64,000 nucleotides of DNA. Source: Enterovirga aerilata (lineage in GTDB: Bacteria > Pseudomonadota > Alphaproteobacteria > Rhizobiales > Beijerinckiaceae). Of the stretch, positions 43,390-54,690 are shown piece by piece (position 1 is the first letter of the stretch; each line of letters starts with the position of its first letter). A program made the translations under genes and the position numbers. The notes beneath the pieces were generated by a model. It had not been told where the DNA came from and did no database searches. It was given only the letters and a program-made list of their open reading frames with translations. Location of the stretch: positions 682,001 through 746,000 of the forward strand of contig NZ_JABEPP010000002.1 in assembly GCF_013044135.1 (NCBI RefSeq). Direction: 5' to 3'.

Positions 43390-44382
43390 ATGATCACGAC
43401 ATCCACACAGCCTGCGCGCGACCTGACCGTCTGCCGCGACGGCGACGCCGTTCCGCCGCACCTGCAAGGCGCCGTGATCGCCATCGGCAATTTCGACGGG
43501 CTGCATCGCGGTCATCAGGCGCTGGTCACCACCGCCATCGAAGGAGCGCATCGAGAGGGACGTCCGGCCGCCATCCTCACCTTCGATCCCCATCCGCGCG
43601 CCTTCTTCGCCCCGGGCGCGGCCCATTTCCGCCTGACGCCGGAGGCGGTAAAGCTGAAGATCCTCCGCGCGCTCGGGCTCGACGTCGCGTTCATCCGGCG
43701 CTTCGACGCCAGCCTCGCGGCGACGGCGGCGCGCGACTTCGTGTCAGCCCTGCTGCGGGGGGAGCTTGCCGCCAGCGCTCTGGTGGTCGGCGGCGATTTC
43801 CACTTCGGGCGGGGACGGGAGGGAACGCCGGCGGTGCTGGCCGAGCTCGCGCGGGAGAACGGTATCGGGCTCACCATGGTCGGCACCGTTGAGGCGGACG
43901 GTGCGCCCGTCTCGTCGAGCCGCATCCGCGCCGCGCTGGAGGCCGGGGACATCGCCCACGCCAACGCGCTTCTCGGCTACCGCTGGTTCGTGCGCCGGGA
44001 GATCGGACACGGCGACAAGCGTGGACGGACCCTCGGCTATCCGACAGCGAACATGAGCCTCGATCCGGGCTGCCGCCTCGCCCACGGGATCTATGCGGTG
44101 CGCGCGGCGACCGCCCCCGGCGAAGTGCGGGAGGGGGTCGCGAGCTTCGGCCGGCGGCCCACCTTCGACAACGGGGCGCCGCTCCTCGAAACCTACATCT
44201 TCGACTTCGCAGAAGATCTCTACGGTCGCGAGATCGAAATCGAGCTCGTCGGCCGGATCCGATCGGAAGAGCGCTTCGCCGACGCGGAGGCGCTCGTCGC
44301 GCAGATGAAGCGGGACGAGGCGGCAGCCCGGGAGCTGCTCGCCCGGGGCAGCTCGTCCGACCTCCGGTCCTTCATCGGGTGA
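43390..44382 (+). CDS. ribF: bifunctional riboflavin kinase/FAD synthetase
   Basis: A 330-residue enzyme that makes FMN and FAD from riboflavin. The N-terminal adenylyltransferase has the nucleotide motif AIGNFDGLHRGHQALV and the SSSRIRAALEAGDI block, and the C-terminal kinase has RGRTLGYPTANMSL and LYGREIEIELVGRIRSEERF. Length is normal. Start ATG 43390. In many Proteobacteria ribF precedes ileS, as it does here. No FMN riboswitch is seen upstream. Confidence 0.96.
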   Translation: MITTSTQPARDLTVCRDGDAVPPHLQGAVIAIGNFDGLHRGHQALVTTAIEGAHREGRPAAILTFDPHPRAFFAPGAAHFRLTPEAVKLKILRALGLDVAFIRRFDASLAATAARDFVSALLRGELAASALVVGGDFHFGRGREGTPAVLAELARENGIGLTMVGTVEADGAPVSSSRIRAALEAGDIAHANALLGYRWFVRREIGHGDKRGRTLGYPTANMSLDPGCRLAHGIYAVRAATAPGEVREGVASFGRRPTFDNGAPLLETYIFDFAEDLYGREIEIELVGRIRSEERFADAEALVAQMKRDEAAARELLARGSSSDLRSFIG

Positions 44383-44581
44383 CAGGGCTCTGCTTCCTTA
44401 GCGCCTTTCAGACTGGTAGAAGCGCGCATTCTCAGAAGGCGGACGACCGGCTCGATGCGGTTCATCGGCGTCATCATTCGGCGAATTACCTGCCCGACCC
44501 TCGCGTGATCGCGACGGTCGGGTCGCGCTCCGTTCCGCCCTCCTCCGCCTCAGCGGCGGCCGCCTTTATGGTCAATCTTCT

Positions 44582-47551
44582 ATGAACGAGCAGCTTGCGA
44601 GGACGCCGACGGCGATCCGCGACTATTCCGAAACCCTGTTCCTCCCCAAGACCGAGTTTCCGATGCGGGCCGGTCTGCCGCAGCGCGAGCCGCTCCTCCT
44701 GAAGCGCTGGCGGGAGATCGACCTCTACGGCCAGCTTCGGCGCAAGGCCGCCGGGCGGCCCCGCTTCATCCTGCATGACGGACCGCCCTACGCGAACGGC
44801 AACATCCATATCGGGCATGCGCTGAACAAGATCCTCAAGGACCTCGTGACCCGCTCGCAGCAGATGCTCGGCTTCGACTCGAACTACGTGCCGGGCTGGG
44901 ACTGCCACGGACTGCCGATCGAGTGGAAAATCGAAGAGGAATATCGGGCTCGGGGCAAGAACAAGGACGAGGTGCCGATCGTCGATTTCCGGCGGGAATG
45001 CCGCGCCTTCGCCGAGAAGTGGATCGACGTGCAGCGCGAGGAGTTCAAGCGCCTCGGCGTCGAGGGCGACTGGGCGCATCCCTATACGACCATGGCCTAC
45101 CCGGCCGAGGCGCAGATCGCCCGCGAGATCATGGCCTTCGCCCGCACCGGCCAGCTCTATCGCGGCTCGAAGCCGGTCATGTGGTCCTCCGTGGAGAAGA
45201 CTGCGCTGGCGGAAGCCGAGGTCGAGTACCACGAGAAGACCTCTCAGATGATCTGGGTCGCCTTCCCGATCACGCAGACGCTCGACGCCGACCTTGAAGG
45301 CGCCGCCGTCCTGATCTGGACGACCACGCCTTGGACCATCCCGGCGAACCGGGCGATAGTCTTCGGGTCGGAGATCTCCTATGGGCTCTACGAGGTCACC
45401 GAGGCTGCGCCTGACAACTGGGCTCGGGCAGGGTCCCGCTACGTCATCGCGGACAAGCTCGCCGGCGAGGTGCTCGGGGCCGCGCGGGTTGCCGGCTATC
45501 GCCGCCTGAAGGACGTCCTTCCGGTCATGATCGTGCGCTGCGCCCATCCGTTCCGCGGCCTGGTCGGGGGCGGCGGCTACTGGGATTTCGACGTCCCGGT
45601 GCTGCCCGCCGACTACGTCACGGAAGATGCGGGCACCGGCTTCGTCCACACCGCGCCCGGGCACGGCATCGACGATTACGGCACCTTCCTCAAGCATCGC
45701 GAGACCTTCGCGGCCTGCGGCACGCCGGAGGTTCCTCACACGGTCGACGAGGATTCCGCGTATTTTCCGACCGTGCCCTTCTTTGCCGGCGAGCGCGTCT
45801 ATGACGCCAAGGGCAAGGACGGGGGCGCGAACGATGCGGTCATCCGCAAGCTCACGGAGGTCGGAGCGCTCGTGGCGCGCGGCCGGCTGAAGCATCAGTA
45901 CCCGCATTCCTGGCGCTCCAAGGCGCCGCTCCTCTTCCGCAACACCGCGCAGTGGTTCATCGCCATGGACCGGGACCTTGGCGACGACACCACGCTCCGC
46001 TCGCGCGCGCTCGATCAGATCAAGCACCATGTCCGCTGGATCCCGGCGATCGGCGAGAACCGCATCACCGGCATGATCGAGAACCGGCCGGATTGGGTCG
46101 TCTCGCGCCAGCGCGCCTGGGGAGTACCGATCGCCGTCTTCGTCCGCCGGGGCACGGACGAGATCCTGCGCGACGACAAGGTCGACGGGGCGATCGCGGC
46201 GGCGTTCGCCGCCGAAGGCGCGGATGCCTGGTTCGAGGAGGGAGCGGCCGCGCGCTTCCTCGCAGCCGGCGGGCACTCTGCGGACCAGTACGAGAAGGTG
46301 GACGACATCCTCGATGTCTGGTTCGATTCCGGCTCGACGCACGCCTTCGTGCTCGAGGATCCGGTACATTTCCCGGGTCTTGCCGGCATCCGCCGCAAGA
46401 TGGACGGCGGGCAGGACAGCGTGATGTACCTGGAGGGCTCGGACCAGCATCGCGGCTGGTTTCACTCCTCGCTGCTCGAATCCTGCGGCACGCGCGGCCG
46501 CGCTCCCTTCGACTATGTGCTGACGCACGGTTTCGTACTCGACGAGCGCGGGGAGAAGATGTCGAAGTCGCGCGGGAACGTGACGGCCCCGCAGGAGGTG
46601 ATCGCCTCGTCAGGAGCCGACATCCTGCGCCTCTGGGTGGCGGCGTCCGACTATTCGGACGACCTGCGCATCGGCCCGGAGATCCTGAAGACCTTCGTCG
46701 AGACCTACCGGAAGCTGCGCAACACGATCCGCTGGATGCTGGGCTCGCTGGCGCATCACCGGGAGGAGGACCGCGTCGCACTAAGCGAGATGCCCGAGCT
46801 CGAGCGCCTCGTCCTGCACCGGCTCTCCGAGCTCGATCGCGAGATCCGCAAGGCCTATGCGGAATTCGAGTACAGCCGCGTCGTCGCGCTCCTGTCGGCC
46901 TTCATGACGGGCGATCTCTCCGCCTTCTACTTCGACGTCCGAAAGGACGCGCTCTATTGCGACCCGATCTCGAGCCGCACCCGCAAGGCGGCGCTCACGG
47001 TGATCGACGAGGTGTTCCGCTGCGTGGTGGTGTGGATCGCGCCGATCCTCGCCTTCACGGCCGAGGAGGCATGGCTGGAGCGCTATCCGTCCGAGAGCGG
47101 ATCGGTGCATCTGGAGACCTTCCCGGCGGTGCCCGAGGAATGGCTCTCGCCCGAACTCGCCCGGAAATGGGCGGAGGTCCGGCGCGTCCGCCGCGTCGTG
47201 ACCGGCGCGCTCGAAATCGAGCGCGCGGCCAAGCGCATCGGCGCGAGCCTGGAGGCTGCACCGCTGGTCTATGTCTCCGACCCGGGGATCATGGCGGCGC
47301 TGGAGGGTGTGGACCTGGCCGAGGTCTGCATCACCTCCGGCATCAGGATCGTCGCCGGCGAGCCGCCGGCCGACGCGTTCCGACTGGAGGACGTCAGGGG
47401 AGTCGCGGTCGTGCCGGAGCGTGCGGAAGGCCGCAAGTGCGCGCGCTCGTGGAAGATCACGCCGGAGGTCGGGTCCGATCCGGACTATCCGGACGTCACC
47501 CCGCGCGACGCCGCCGCCCTTCGGGAGTGGGACACCGCCCGCGCGGCATGA
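44582..47551 (+). CDS. ileS: isoleucyl-tRNA synthetase
   Basis: A 989-residue class I aminoacyl-tRNA synthetase that charges tRNA-Ile. The HIGH motif is at residues 76-79 (NIHIGHAL) and KMSKS at 659-663. The CP1 editing domain lies between ([26 protein letters not shown]). The C-terminal end ([33 protein letters not shown]) lacks the CxxC zinc pairs of the E. coli protein, as seen in other alphaproteobacterial forms. The 199-base gap after ribF contains a 7-bp hairpin (44493-44499 with 44516-44522) of unknown role. It converges with lpxB, 12 bases apart. Confidence 0.97.
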   Translation: MNEQLARTPTAIRDYSETLFLPKTEFPMRAGLPQREPLLLKRWREIDLYGQLRRKAAGRPRFILHDGPPYANGNIHIGHALNKILKDLVTRSQQMLGFDSNYVPGWDCHGLPIEWKIEEEYRARGKNKDEVPIVDFRRECRAFAEKWIDVQREEFKRLGVEGDWAHPYTTMAYPAEAQIAREIMAFARTGQLYRGSKPVMWSSVEKTALAEAEVEYHEKTSQMIWVAFPITQTLDADLEGAAVLIWTTTPWTIPANRAIVFGSEISYGLYEVTEAAPDNWARAGSRYVIADKLAGEVLGAARVAGYRRLKDVLPVMIVRCAHPFRGLVGGGGYWDFDVPVLPADYVTEDAGTGFVHTAPGHGIDDYGTFLKHRETFAACGTPEVPHTVDEDSAYFPTVPFFAGERVYDAKGKDGGANDAVIRKLTEVGALVARGRLKHQYPHSWRSKAPLLFRNTAQWFIAMDRDLGDDTTLRSRALDQIKHHVRWIPAIGENRITGMIENRPDWVVSRQRAWGVPIAVFVRRGTDEILRDDKVDGAIAAAFAAEGADAWFEEGAAARFLAAGGHSADQYEKVDDILDVWFDSGSTHAFVLEDPVHFPGLAGIRRKMDGGQDSVMYLEGSDQHRGWFHSSLLESCGTRGRAPFDYVLTHGFVLDERGEKMSKSRGNVTAPQEVIASSGADILRLWVAASDYSDDLRIGPEILKTFVETYRKLRNTIRWMLGSLAHHREEDRVALSEMPELERLVLHRLSELDREIRKAYAEFEYSRVVALLSAFMTGDLSAFYFDVRKDALYCDPISSRTRKAALTVIDEVFRCVVVWIAPILAFTAEEAWLERYPSESGSVHLETFPAVPEEWLSPELARKWAEVRRVRRVVTGALEIERAAKRIGASLEAAPLVYVSDPGIMAALEGVDLAEVCITSGIRIVAGEPPADAFRLEDVRGVAVVPERAEGRKCARSWKITPEVGSDPDYPDVTPRDAAALREWDTARAA

Positions 47552-47563
47552 ATGCGAGCGGGC

Positions 47564-48736
47564 TCAGCTCGACCGACGCTGCGCCCGCTCGATCTCGGCC
47601 ACGACGATCCCGGCTGCGCGCTCCGACGGCGTGCTGATGCCGCCTGCTTCCATGATCCGGTCGAGGCGCCCGAAGGCCTCGATCTGCCGCTGCCGCTCGG
47701 GCGAGGAGCCCAGCAGCGGCAGGAGCGCCCCGGCGAGCTTCTCGGGCGTGCAATCCCATTGCACGCGCTCAGGCACCACGTTCTCCCCGAGGATCAGGTT
47801 CGCCAGCACGATCGAGGGCACCTTGATGATGTGCTTCAGCTGCTCCTCCAGTTTCGACACCTTGTAGGCGACGACCATCGGCACGCCGGAAAGCGCGAGC
47901 TCGAGCGTCACCGTGCCCGAAGCCGCGAGCGCCGCGTTCGCCCGCCTGAAGGCCGCGCGCTTCGCCTGCTCACCCTCCACGATGGTCGGTCGCATCGTCC
48001 AGCCGGCGGCGCGTGCGCGGATGTCCTCGACGAGATGGGGAACCGCGGGCAGGAGCAGTTCAAAGCGCCGCCCGGCCAATTCCTGGAGCAGCGCAAGCGC
48101 TGCGCCGAACGGCTCCATCAGGCGGGAAATCTCGGATCGGCGGCTCCCGGGAAGAACGAGCAGGGTCAGCGGATCGTCGGCGATGGGCCGCCGTTCTCCC
48201 GGCGCAGGTCGCAGCTCGTGGAGCTGCTCGACCAGCGGGTGGCCGACATAGGTGCAGGGCGGCCCGCCAAGCCGGCTATGGGCGGCAGGCTCGAAGGGCT
48301 TCAGCGCGAGCACATGGTCGATATAGGCCCGCATGCGCGGGGCGCGGCCCGGCCGCCAGGCCCAGACGCTCGGGCTGACATAGTTGACGATCGGCAGGTC
48401 CGGCAGACGGCGCCGGACCCGGCGCGCCACGGCGTGGGTGAATTCGGGGCTGTCGATCACGACCAGCACGTCGGGCCGGAAGCGCACCACCGCCTCCACG
48501 GCCTCCAGCCCACGCCGATAGATCGACGGCAGCCGGGCCAGGACGGCCGTGATCCCCATGACCGCGATATCCGAAAGCGGGAAGAGGCTCTTCAGCCCTT
48601 CCCCCTCCATGGCGCGACCGCCCACCCCCTCGAAGGCCACGTCCCCGATGCCGGCCTTCAGCGCCCGCATGAGCCCGGCGCCGAGCTGGTCCCCCGATTC
48701 CTCGCCGGCGATGAGGAAGACCTTCGCTTGCCTCAC
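47564..48736 (-). CDS. lpxB: lipid A disaccharide synthase
   Basis: A 390-residue GT-B glycosyltransferase joining UDP-2,3-diacylglucosamine and lipid X to form the lipid A disaccharide. Family parts are LIAGEESGDQLGAGLMRAL at the start, GVGGRAMEGEG, DSPEFTHAVARRVR, YVSPSVWAWRPGRA, VLPGSRRSEI and ALAASGTVTLELALSGVPMVVAYK. It starts with GTG 48736, four bases overlapping the lpxI stop (GTGA). The frame remains open far upstream, but the GTG begins the family sequence. Confidence 0.95.
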   Translation of the reverse strand: MRQAKVFLIAGEESGDQLGAGLMRALKAGIGDVAFEGVGGRAMEGEGLKSLFPLSDIAVMGITAVLARLPSIYRRGLEAVEAVVRFRPDVLVVIDSPEFTHAVARRVRRRLPDLPIVNYVSPSVWAWRPGRAPRMRAYIDHVLALKPFEPAAHSRLGGPPCTYVGHPLVEQLHELRPAPGERRPIADDPLTLLVLPGSRRSEISRLMEPFGAALALLQELAGRRFELLLPAVPHLVEDIRARAAGWTMRPTIVEGEQAKRAAFRRANAALAASGTVTLELALSGVPMVVAYKVSKLEEQLKHIIKVPSIVLANLILGENVVPERVQWDCTPEKLAGALLPLLGSSPERQRQIEAFGRLDRIMEAGGISTPSERAAGIVVAEIERAQRRSS

Positions 48737-49590
48737 GTGCCCCGTCCCGCCGCGCCGAAGAGGAAGAGGCCGAGCCGGTCCGCCATCCGAACCGTCTCCG
48801 CACGGTCGAGCACGACGGAGAGGCCGCTCGCGACCGCCACGCCGGAGAGGCCGGCTCGCGCCGCATTGACCATTGTCCGCGGCCCGATCGCGGGCAGGTC
48901 GACGCGCAGGTCCTGCCCTTCCTTCGGCGCCTTCACGAGCACGCCGCCGCGTTCCGGGCGGCGGAGGAAACCGCGCCTGCGGAGCGCGCGAGCCCGGGCC
49001 AGCATGCGGTCCGTCCCCTCGGGTCCCTCGATGGCGAGCACGCGGTCGCCGGCCAGGACGGCAGCCTGCCCGACATCGAAGGACGAGAGCTTCCGCAGCA
49101 GCTCCATTCCGATCCGGACCGAGCCTAGGGATGCCTCGTCCGGTACGCGCGTGCCCAAGGCGCCTGCCGGCGCGAGGAGCTCGGGTGCGAGGTCTGTAAG
49201 GCCGACGAGGCGAAAGCCGCGCTCCTCCAGGAGCCCGATGGCGGCTCGAAGGAGGTTGTCGTCTCCCCGGGCCAGGATGGCGCGCAGCTCCGCCCGGCTG
49301 CGCAGCGCCGAATAGGCATCGAGGAGGGCGCCGGGATCGGGCCGTCTCAAGCCGCCGGCGAGCGTCACGCAGTCCGGACCGCAGCGCTCGAGCCAGGACA
49401 GCGTGCCCTTGGCATCCAGAAGGCCGACCGAGGCATCGGCCCTGGCGCGCACCGCGCGGGAGGCGAAGCCGCGGAAGGCCAGGATGCGGGTCTCGCGCCC
49501 GGCGGCGGCGAGACGGTCCGCAAGGAGCAGGGGAAACTCGCCCGAACCCGCCAGGATCGCGACCGGCCCGGAGCTCCCCTCCGCGCCCAT
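48733..49590 (-). CDS. lpxI: UDP-2,3-diacylglucosamine pyrophosphatase LpxI (DUF1009)
   Basis: A 285-residue LpxI protein. It hydrolyses UDP-2,3-diacylglucosamine to lipid X, replacing LpxH in many Alphaproteobacteria. Family features are VAILAGSGEFPLLLADRL at the N terminus, the DDNLLRAAIGLLEERGF block, GQAAVLAGDRVLAIEGPEGTD and VDLPAIGPRTMVNAARAGLSGVAV. Its ATG overlaps the lpxA stop (ATGA) and its stop overlaps the lpxB start, so lpxA-lpxI-lpxB are translationally coupled. Confidence 0.94.
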   Translation of the reverse strand: MGAEGSSGPVAILAGSGEFPLLLADRLAAAGRETRILAFRGFASRAVRARADASVGLLDAKGTLSWLERCGPDCVTLAGGLRRPDPGALLDAYSALRSRAELRAILARGDDNLLRAAIGLLEERGFRLVGLTDLAPELLAPAGALGTRVPDEASLGSVRIGMELLRKLSSFDVGQAAVLAGDRVLAIEGPEGTDRMLARARALRRRGFLRRPERGGVLVKAPKEGQDLRVDLPAIGPRTMVNAARAGLSGVAVASGLSVVLDRAETVRMADRLGLFLFGAAGRGT

Positions 49591-50405
49591 CACGGCCGCG
49601 CGGTGACCGCCTCGCGCGGCGTGCAGAGCGCGCGGTCGCCGCCACCGCGGATGAAGTCGAGAATCTCGTGCACCGTCGGATGCACCGTGAACTCCTCGGC
49701 CACGTCGTCCACCCGTTCGGCGAGCGTACCCTCGTCCGCGAAGAGGAGGCGGTAGGCGCGGCGGAGGTCGTGGATCTGCTCGCGCGAGAAGCCGCGGCGG
49801 CGCAGCCCCACGATATTCAGCCCGGCCAGATAGGCGCGATTGCCAAGCACCATGCCGTAGGGGATGACGTCGTTCTCGACCCCCGAGAGGCCGCCCACGA
49901 AGGCGTGCGGGCCGATGCGCACGAACTGATGGATGCCCGCCCCCCCGCCGATGATGGCATAGTCGCCGATCTTGCAGTGGCCCGCGAGCATGACGTTGTT
50001 GGTCAGGATGACGTTGTCGCCGACGCGGCAATCATGGGCGACATGCGAATGGGCGAGGAAGAAGCACCTGCTGCCGACAGTGGTCTTGCCGGTCCCGTTC
50101 GGGGTGCCGGGATTCATCGTCACGCCCTCGCGGATGATGCAATCCTCGCCGATCGTCAGGGTTGTCGGCTCGCCGCGGTAGCGAAGGTCCTGCGGAGCGT
50201 GGCCGATCGACGCGAAGGGAAAGATGCGGGTGCGCGCGCCGACCCTGGTGTGCCCTGTCACCACGACGTGGCTGATCAGCTCCACCCCGTCCCCGAGCTC
50301 GACATCCGGCCCCACCATGCAATAGGGGCCGATGCGCACATCGTCCCCGATCTTGGCGGCCGGATCGACGATCGCCGCCGGATGGATCGTTCCGTGGAAG
50401 CTCAT
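49590..50405 (-). CDS. lpxA: acyl-ACP:UDP-N-acetylglucosamine O-acyltransferase
   Basis: A 271-residue left-handed beta-helix acyltransferase, first enzyme of lipid A synthesis. Hexapeptide repeats run from [22 protein letters not shown] to about residue 190, with the catalytic His in the [21 protein letters not shown] block and the substrate loop near [29 protein letters not shown]-terminal helical part follows. ATG 50405 begins [14 protein letters not shown]; it lies four bases inside fabZ. Confidence 0.96.
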   Translation of the reverse strand: MSFHGTIHPAAIVDPAAKIGDDVRIGPYCMVGPDVELGDGVELISHVVVTGHTRVGARTRIFPFASIGHAPQDLRYRGEPTTLTIGEDCIIREGVTMNPGTPNGTGKTTVGSRCFFLAHSHVAHDCRVGDNVILTNNVMLAGHCKIGDYAIIGGGAGIHQFVRIGPHAFVGGLSGVENDVIPYGMVLGNRAYLAGLNIVGLRRRGFSREQIHDLRRAYRLLFADEGTLAERVDDVAEEFTVHPTVHEILDFIRGGGDRALCTPREAVTARP

Positions 50406-50869
50406 TCGGTTACCAGCATGGCGCTGACCTCGGCCTCGGCGACGAGCGCACCGTCGACGGTGGCCTCGCCGCGAAACCACCACATGTTCCGTCGGCTGCG
50501 CAGCTTCGTCATGCGGTAGCGGAGGACATCGCCAGGCTCGACCGGCTTGCGGAACTTGGCATTGTCGATGGTCATGAAGAATACCTTGCTCGGCGGCTTC
50601 TTGTTCGCGAGCTGGGACCAGACGCAGAGCGCGCCCGCAGTCTGCGCCATGCCCTCGATGATGAGGACGCCGGGGAAGACGGGCTTGCCGGGGAAGTGGC
50701 CCTGGAACTGGGGCTCGTTGAAGCTGACGTTCTTGATCCCGACGCAGGACTCGTCGCCGCGCATCTCGACGATGCGGTCCACGAGCAGGAAGGGGTAGCG
50801 GTGCGGCAGGAGGTCGAGCAGTTGCACGATGTCGGCGCTGCCCAGCGTCCCTCCGGTATCCTGCGCCAT
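50402..50869 (-). CDS. fabZ: 3-hydroxyacyl-ACP dehydratase FabZ
   Basis: A 155-residue hot-dog fold dehydratase of fatty acid synthesis. The catalytic His is in [16 protein letters not shown] and the Glu in [28 protein letters not shown] 50869 has GGGGAGA just upstream and yields the usual length; an in-frame ATG at 50914 would overlap lpxD by 17 bases and add 15 residues. It lies in the standard lpxD-fabZ-lpxA order, balancing lipid A against phospholipid acyl supply. Confidence 0.94.
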   Translation of the reverse strand: MAQDTGGTLGSADIVQLLDLLPHRYPFLLVDRIVEMRGDESCVGIKNVSFNEPQFQGHFPGKPVFPGVLIIEGMAQTAGALCVWSQLANKKPPSKVFFMTIDNAKFRKPVEPGDVLRYRMTKLRSRRNMWWFRGEATVDGALVAEAEVSAMLVTE

Positions 50870-50897
50870 CGATGTCTCCCCGCCGGAAGCGGGCAAA

Positions 50898-51965
50898 TCA
50901 AGCAGCGTCGCCATCGCCGCCCTCTTTCGCGTTAACGGGTCGGGATGCAAGCCTTTTGAGGGTGTGGAGTTCCCGGAACCACTCCCGCACCGGCTTCGCC
51001 GGCGTGCCACCCCAGCGCACGCCGGGCGGCACATCCGCATTCACGTTGGACGAGGCCGCGATCTGGGCGCCCTCCCCGATCCGGACATGGCCGACCACGC
51101 CCACCTGCCCGCCCAGCACCACGTAGTCGTCGAGGCGCGCCGAGCCGGAAATCCCGGTCTGGGCGACGATGATGCAATGGCGGCCGATCACCACGTTGTG
51201 GGCGATCTGGACGAGGTTGTCGATCTTGGTGCCCTCGCCGATGATCGTGTCGCGCGTGGCGCCCCGGTCGATCGTCGTGCCCGCGCCGATCTCCACATCG
51301 TCCTGGATGATCACGCGGCCGACCTGCGGCACCTTCTGGTGCCGGCCGGCCACGAACGCGAAGCCGAACCCGTCCTGGCCGATCCTGGCGCCCGGATGGA
51401 CGATCACCCGGTTGCCGAGAAGCGCGTACATAACGCTTGCCCCTGGCCCGACCGAGCAATCCCGGCCGATGCGCGAGCCGGCTCCGATCACGGCGCCCGC
51501 CCCGATCACGGTGCCGCGGCCGATCTCGACGCCGGGGCCGACCACCGCGGCCGGATCGACCACCACCTCGGGCTCGAGCCGCGCCGTCGGATGGACGAAG
51601 CTCCCCGGCGTGACGCCGCTTGCGCCGAAGGGGGATCGCGGCCGGAGGGCCGAGGGATGCAGATGGGCCAGCACGGCGGCGTAGGCACGATAGGGCGCCG
51701 GCACCACGAGGGGGTAGGTGCCGGGCGGCACCGCGGCGGCGAAGCGACTCGAGATGAGGCAGGCCCCGGCGCGCGTCAGGCGAAGCGCCTCCACGTAGAG
51801 CGGGTTGTCCATATAAGCGAGGTCGGACGGGCCGGCCTCTTCGAGGGAGGCGACCGCCCGCAGCGTGAGGGCCGGCGCGCCTTCCGGCAGCGGCACGCCG
51901 GCGATCTGCGCGACATCGCCGAGCGAGAGGCTCGCCTCCGGCGCAAAGAAGATGGGTTCGGACAT
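50898..51965 (-). CDS. lpxD: UDP-3-O-(3-hydroxyacyl)glucosamine N-acyltransferase
   Basis: A 355-residue enzyme of lipid A synthesis. A small N-terminal uridine-binding domain (about 1-100) is followed by a left-handed beta-helix of hexapeptide repeats ([40 protein letters not shown]) and a C-terminal helix. The catalytic His is in the [18 protein letters not shown] block. ATG 51965 begins [22 protein letters not shown]; the longer frame adds only a short basic stretch. It is downstream of bamA on the same strand. Confidence 0.95.
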   Translation of the reverse strand: MSEPIFFAPEASLSLGDVAQIAGVPLPEGAPALTLRAVASLEEAGPSDLAYMDNPLYVEALRLTRAGACLISSRFAAAVPPGTYPLVVPAPYRAYAAVLAHLHPSALRPRSPFGASGVTPGSFVHPTARLEPEVVVDPAAVVGPGVEIGRGTVIGAGAVIGAGSRIGRDCSVGPGASVMYALLGNRVIVHPGARIGQDGFGFAFVAGRHQKVPQVGRVIIQDDVEIGAGTTIDRGATRDTIIGEGTKIDNLVQIAHNVVIGRHCIIVAQTGISGSARLDDYVVLGGQVGVVGHVRIGEGAQIAASSNVNADVPPGVRWGGTPAKPVREWFRELHTLKRLASRPVNAKEGGDGDAA

Positions 51966-52017
51966 GGCGGAGCCGGCCGCGCGTGGCGGCCGGCCTTCTT
52001 CCCTCAAGTCGTACCGA

Positions 52018-54531
52018 TCAGAAGCGCGTGCCGCCCGAGAACCGGAAAGCCTGCGTCTGGTCCTGCCCGACCCGGACCGGGCCGACGCCCGGATAGGTCC
52101 GGATCACGCCCTCGTCCTTCGACAGCGCGTAGGCGTAGTCGAAGCGGATCGGGCCGAGCGGCGAGTTCCAGAGGATCGAGGCGCCCACCGAGGAGCGGAT
52201 GACCATCCGGTCGCGGACGTCCACGCATTCCGGCTGGATCGTCGCGACGCCACAGGTGATCAGGCCGTCCCGCGTCACGTCGAAGCCGCGCGGGCCACGA
52301 TAGCCGAAGAGCGTGCCGGCATCGGCGAAGACCGCGCCCTTCAGGCCGAGATCCCGGGGAATGAGCGGGATCGGGAACTGGGCCTCGAGCGTGCCGCCGA
52401 TATAGGTCGTGCCGCCGAGCGCGTTCTGGGCCGAATCCGGGGTCGAGATGTCCCGGGGTCCGATGCCGGACGGCGCGAAGCCGCGCACGAGCGTCGGGCC
52501 GAGGAAGAAATGGTCCACGAGCCGGAGGTCGCCGCCGAAGGTGAGGAGGCCGTTCGAGGAGCGGTTCCGCCCGGTGGCCTCGATGTGGCCGCCCTGGATC
52601 TTCACGAGGCCGACAATGTCCTCGTAGATCTCGTGGTAATACCGCGCCTCGCCGGAGATGCGGAAGAAGTTGGAATCGCCGCCCAGGCCCGCGAATTCCG
52701 GCTTCGCCTCGGCATAGAGACCGTTCCGCGGGTTCCGCAGGTCGTTGACCGTGTTGTAGGCGAGCGTCAGGCCGGCGAGCGAGGTGAGCGTCGAGCCCTG
52801 GGACTCCTTCACCGCGATCGAAGCTTCGCCGTCATAGGCGCAGGCCGGGTAAGCGGCCGTGCCGTTTGGATTCAAGGTCGTGTAGCCCGGGATCGGCACG
52901 GAGCAGTCGTTGAACGGGCGCCGCGTCGTGTTCGGGATCTTCAGGCTCTGCTCGTAGAGCGAGTAGCGCAGCGTGACGCCGGACTCTTCCGTGAGCGGCA
53001 GGCCGATGCGGATCTGGCCGCCGGTGGTGCGGTTCTCGTAGCGCGAGTACTGCGTCTGGTCCGAGTACTTCGAGAAGAGGTCGAAACCGGCCGCGAAGCG
53101 GTAGCCGAGGAAGTAGGGCTCGGTGAAGCTGAAATCGACACCGTTCGAGCGCTGGCCGATCTGCCCGGCCAGGCGGACGAACTGGCCGCGGCCGAGGAAG
53201 TTCGATTCCGAGACCGCGACCTCGCCGATGGCGCCGTCCGAGGTGGAGTAGCCGCCCGAGATCGAGAAGGCGCCGGTCGGCTGATCCTCGACATCGATGT
53301 TCACGACCACGCGGTCGGCCGAGCTGCCCGGCTCCGTCGTGATGCGGACCTTCTTGAAATAGCCGAGGCCGTTGAGGCGCCGCTCCGCGCGGTCCATCAG
53401 GACCTTGTTGAAGGGGTCGCCTTCGCCGATGTCGAGCTCGCGCCGCACGACGTAGTCGCGCGTGCGGGTGTTGCCGCGCACGTTGATGCGCTCAATGTAG
53501 ACGCGCGGACCCTCCTCGACCACGAAGCCGATATCGACCGTGTGGGTGGCCGGATTGCGGGCGCCGGTCGGCCGCACGATGACGAAGGGCTGACCGCGGC
53601 GCACGGCGGCATTCGTCATGTTCGACAGCGTCTTCTCGACGTCTTCAGCGTTGTAGACCTCGCCGACCTGCGTCTCGATCTCGTCCTTCAATATGTCCGG
53701 GCTCACCTGCTCGACGCGGCTGTCGAACCCGACCGAGCCCACGCGGTACTGCTGGCCCTCGCTGACCGTGAACGTGATGACGTAGCCTTCCTTCGCCTCG
53801 TCGTAGCGCACGTCCGTGGAGACGAGCTGGAAGTCGGCATAACCGTTCTTCAGGTAGTGACGGCGGATGATCTCCGCGTCCTGCGCGATCTTTTCCGGAT
53901 CGTAGACGTCGTTCGTCTTCAGGAACGAGAGAAAGTTCATCTCCGTCGTGTTCATCAGCTCGCGCAGGCGACGCGACGAAAAGGCCTCGTTGCCGACGAA
54001 GTTGATCTCGGCGACGCCGGTCTTGCCGCCCTCGTCGACCGTGAACACGACGTCGACCCGGCCGTTCGGCAGATCGACCGTGCGGGCCGAGACCTTGGCA
54101 GCAGCGCGGCCGATGCGGGCATAGATCTCCTTCAGGCGCGCGACGTCGGCATCGACGGTCGCCTGATTGAAGGGACGGCGGGCCTTGGTCTGGAGATCGC
54201 CCTCAAGCGCGTCCTTGTTGAGCTTGCGATTGCCCTCGACCACCACGCGGTTGACCGTGACGGCCTCGCGCACATTCACGACGATGCGGTTGCCCTGCCG
54301 CGACAGGCGCACGTCCGAGAACATGCCGCTCTGGATCATGTTGCGGCGGGCCTCTTCGAGCGAGCCAGAGCCGGTCACATAGGACCGCACCGTCTCCGCA
54401 TCGACGCGGCCGTTGCCCTGGACGACGATCTCCTGCGCGAAGGCCACGCCCCCACCCAGGACCGCCATCGCGAGGACCGCCGCGGCAAGGCTTGCCGACT
54501 TGAACCGTCGGACCGTCTTCATCAGCATCAT
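52018..54531 (-). CDS. bamA: outer membrane protein assembly factor BamA
   Basis: An 837-residue outer membrane insertase. A Sec signal (about residues 1-33) precedes five POTRA domains (about 34-410; for example [62 protein letters not shown]) and a C-terminal 16-strand beta-barrel (about 430-837). The loop-6 motif appears as [14 protein letters not shown], matching the conserved VRGF. The protein ends with the aromatic FSGGTRF. Three ATGs lie within the first four codons, so the exact start is unsure. Confidence 0.97.
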   Translation of the reverse strand: MMLMKTVRRFKSASLAAAVLAMAVLGGGVAFAQEIVVQGNGRVDAETVRSYVTGSGSLEEARRNMIQSGMFSDVRLSRQGNRIVVNVREAVTVNRVVVEGNRKLNKDALEGDLQTKARRPFNQATVDADVARLKEIYARIGRAAAKVSARTVDLPNGRVDVVFTVDEGGKTGVAEINFVGNEAFSSRRLRELMNTTEMNFLSFLKTNDVYDPEKIAQDAEIIRRHYLKNGYADFQLVSTDVRYDEAKEGYVITFTVSEGQQYRVGSVGFDSRVEQVSPDILKDEIETQVGEVYNAEDVEKTLSNMTNAAVRRGQPFVIVRPTGARNPATHTVDIGFVVEEGPRVYIERINVRGNTRTRDYVVRRELDIGEGDPFNKVLMDRAERRLNGLGYFKKVRITTEPGSSADRVVVNIDVEDQPTGAFSISGGYSTSDGAIGEVAVSESNFLGRGQFVRLAGQIGQRSNGVDFSFTEPYFLGYRFAAGFDLFSKYSDQTQYSRYENRTTGGQIRIGLPLTEESGVTLRYSLYEQSLKIPNTTRRPFNDCSVPIPGYTTLNPNGTAAYPACAYDGEASIAVKESQGSTLTSLAGLTLAYNTVNDLRNPRNGLYAEAKPEFAGLGGDSNFFRISGEARYYHEIYEDIVGLVKIQGGHIEATGRNRSSNGLLTFGGDLRLVDHFFLGPTLVRGFAPSGIGPRDISTPDSAQNALGGTTYIGGTLEAQFPIPLIPRDLGLKGAVFADAGTLFGYRGPRGFDVTRDGLITCGVATIQPECVDVRDRMVIRSSVGASILWNSPLGPIRFDYAYALSKDEGVIRTYPGVGPVRVGQDQTQAFRFSGGTRF

Positions 54532-54690
54532 CTACTGCCCGTCTCGCTCTTGCTTCTCTCGAAGCGAGGCCCAATTCGGCGGCTTCCCCTCACCAAGCCG
54601 CGAGAGGGTCCGCTTCTAGCGGGTGCCCGATCCGATGGACACCCAGTTAAGCTTAATGTCGCGTCATTCTCTGTGCGCGTTGCCTTCCTG

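Noticed and set aside
44383-44581. A T-box or riboswitch before ileS
   Set aside because: Only a 7-bp hairpin is visible; no T-box specifier or conserved riboswitch core is present, and T-boxes are a Gram-positive feature.
44486-46528. A 680-codon minus-strand frame under ileS
   Set aside because: Antisense shadow of ileS; no ribosome site or family sequence.
45952-47637. A 561-codon plus-strand frame inside ileS
   Set aside because: Out of frame with ileS, Arg/Pro/Gly-rich and lacking any motif.
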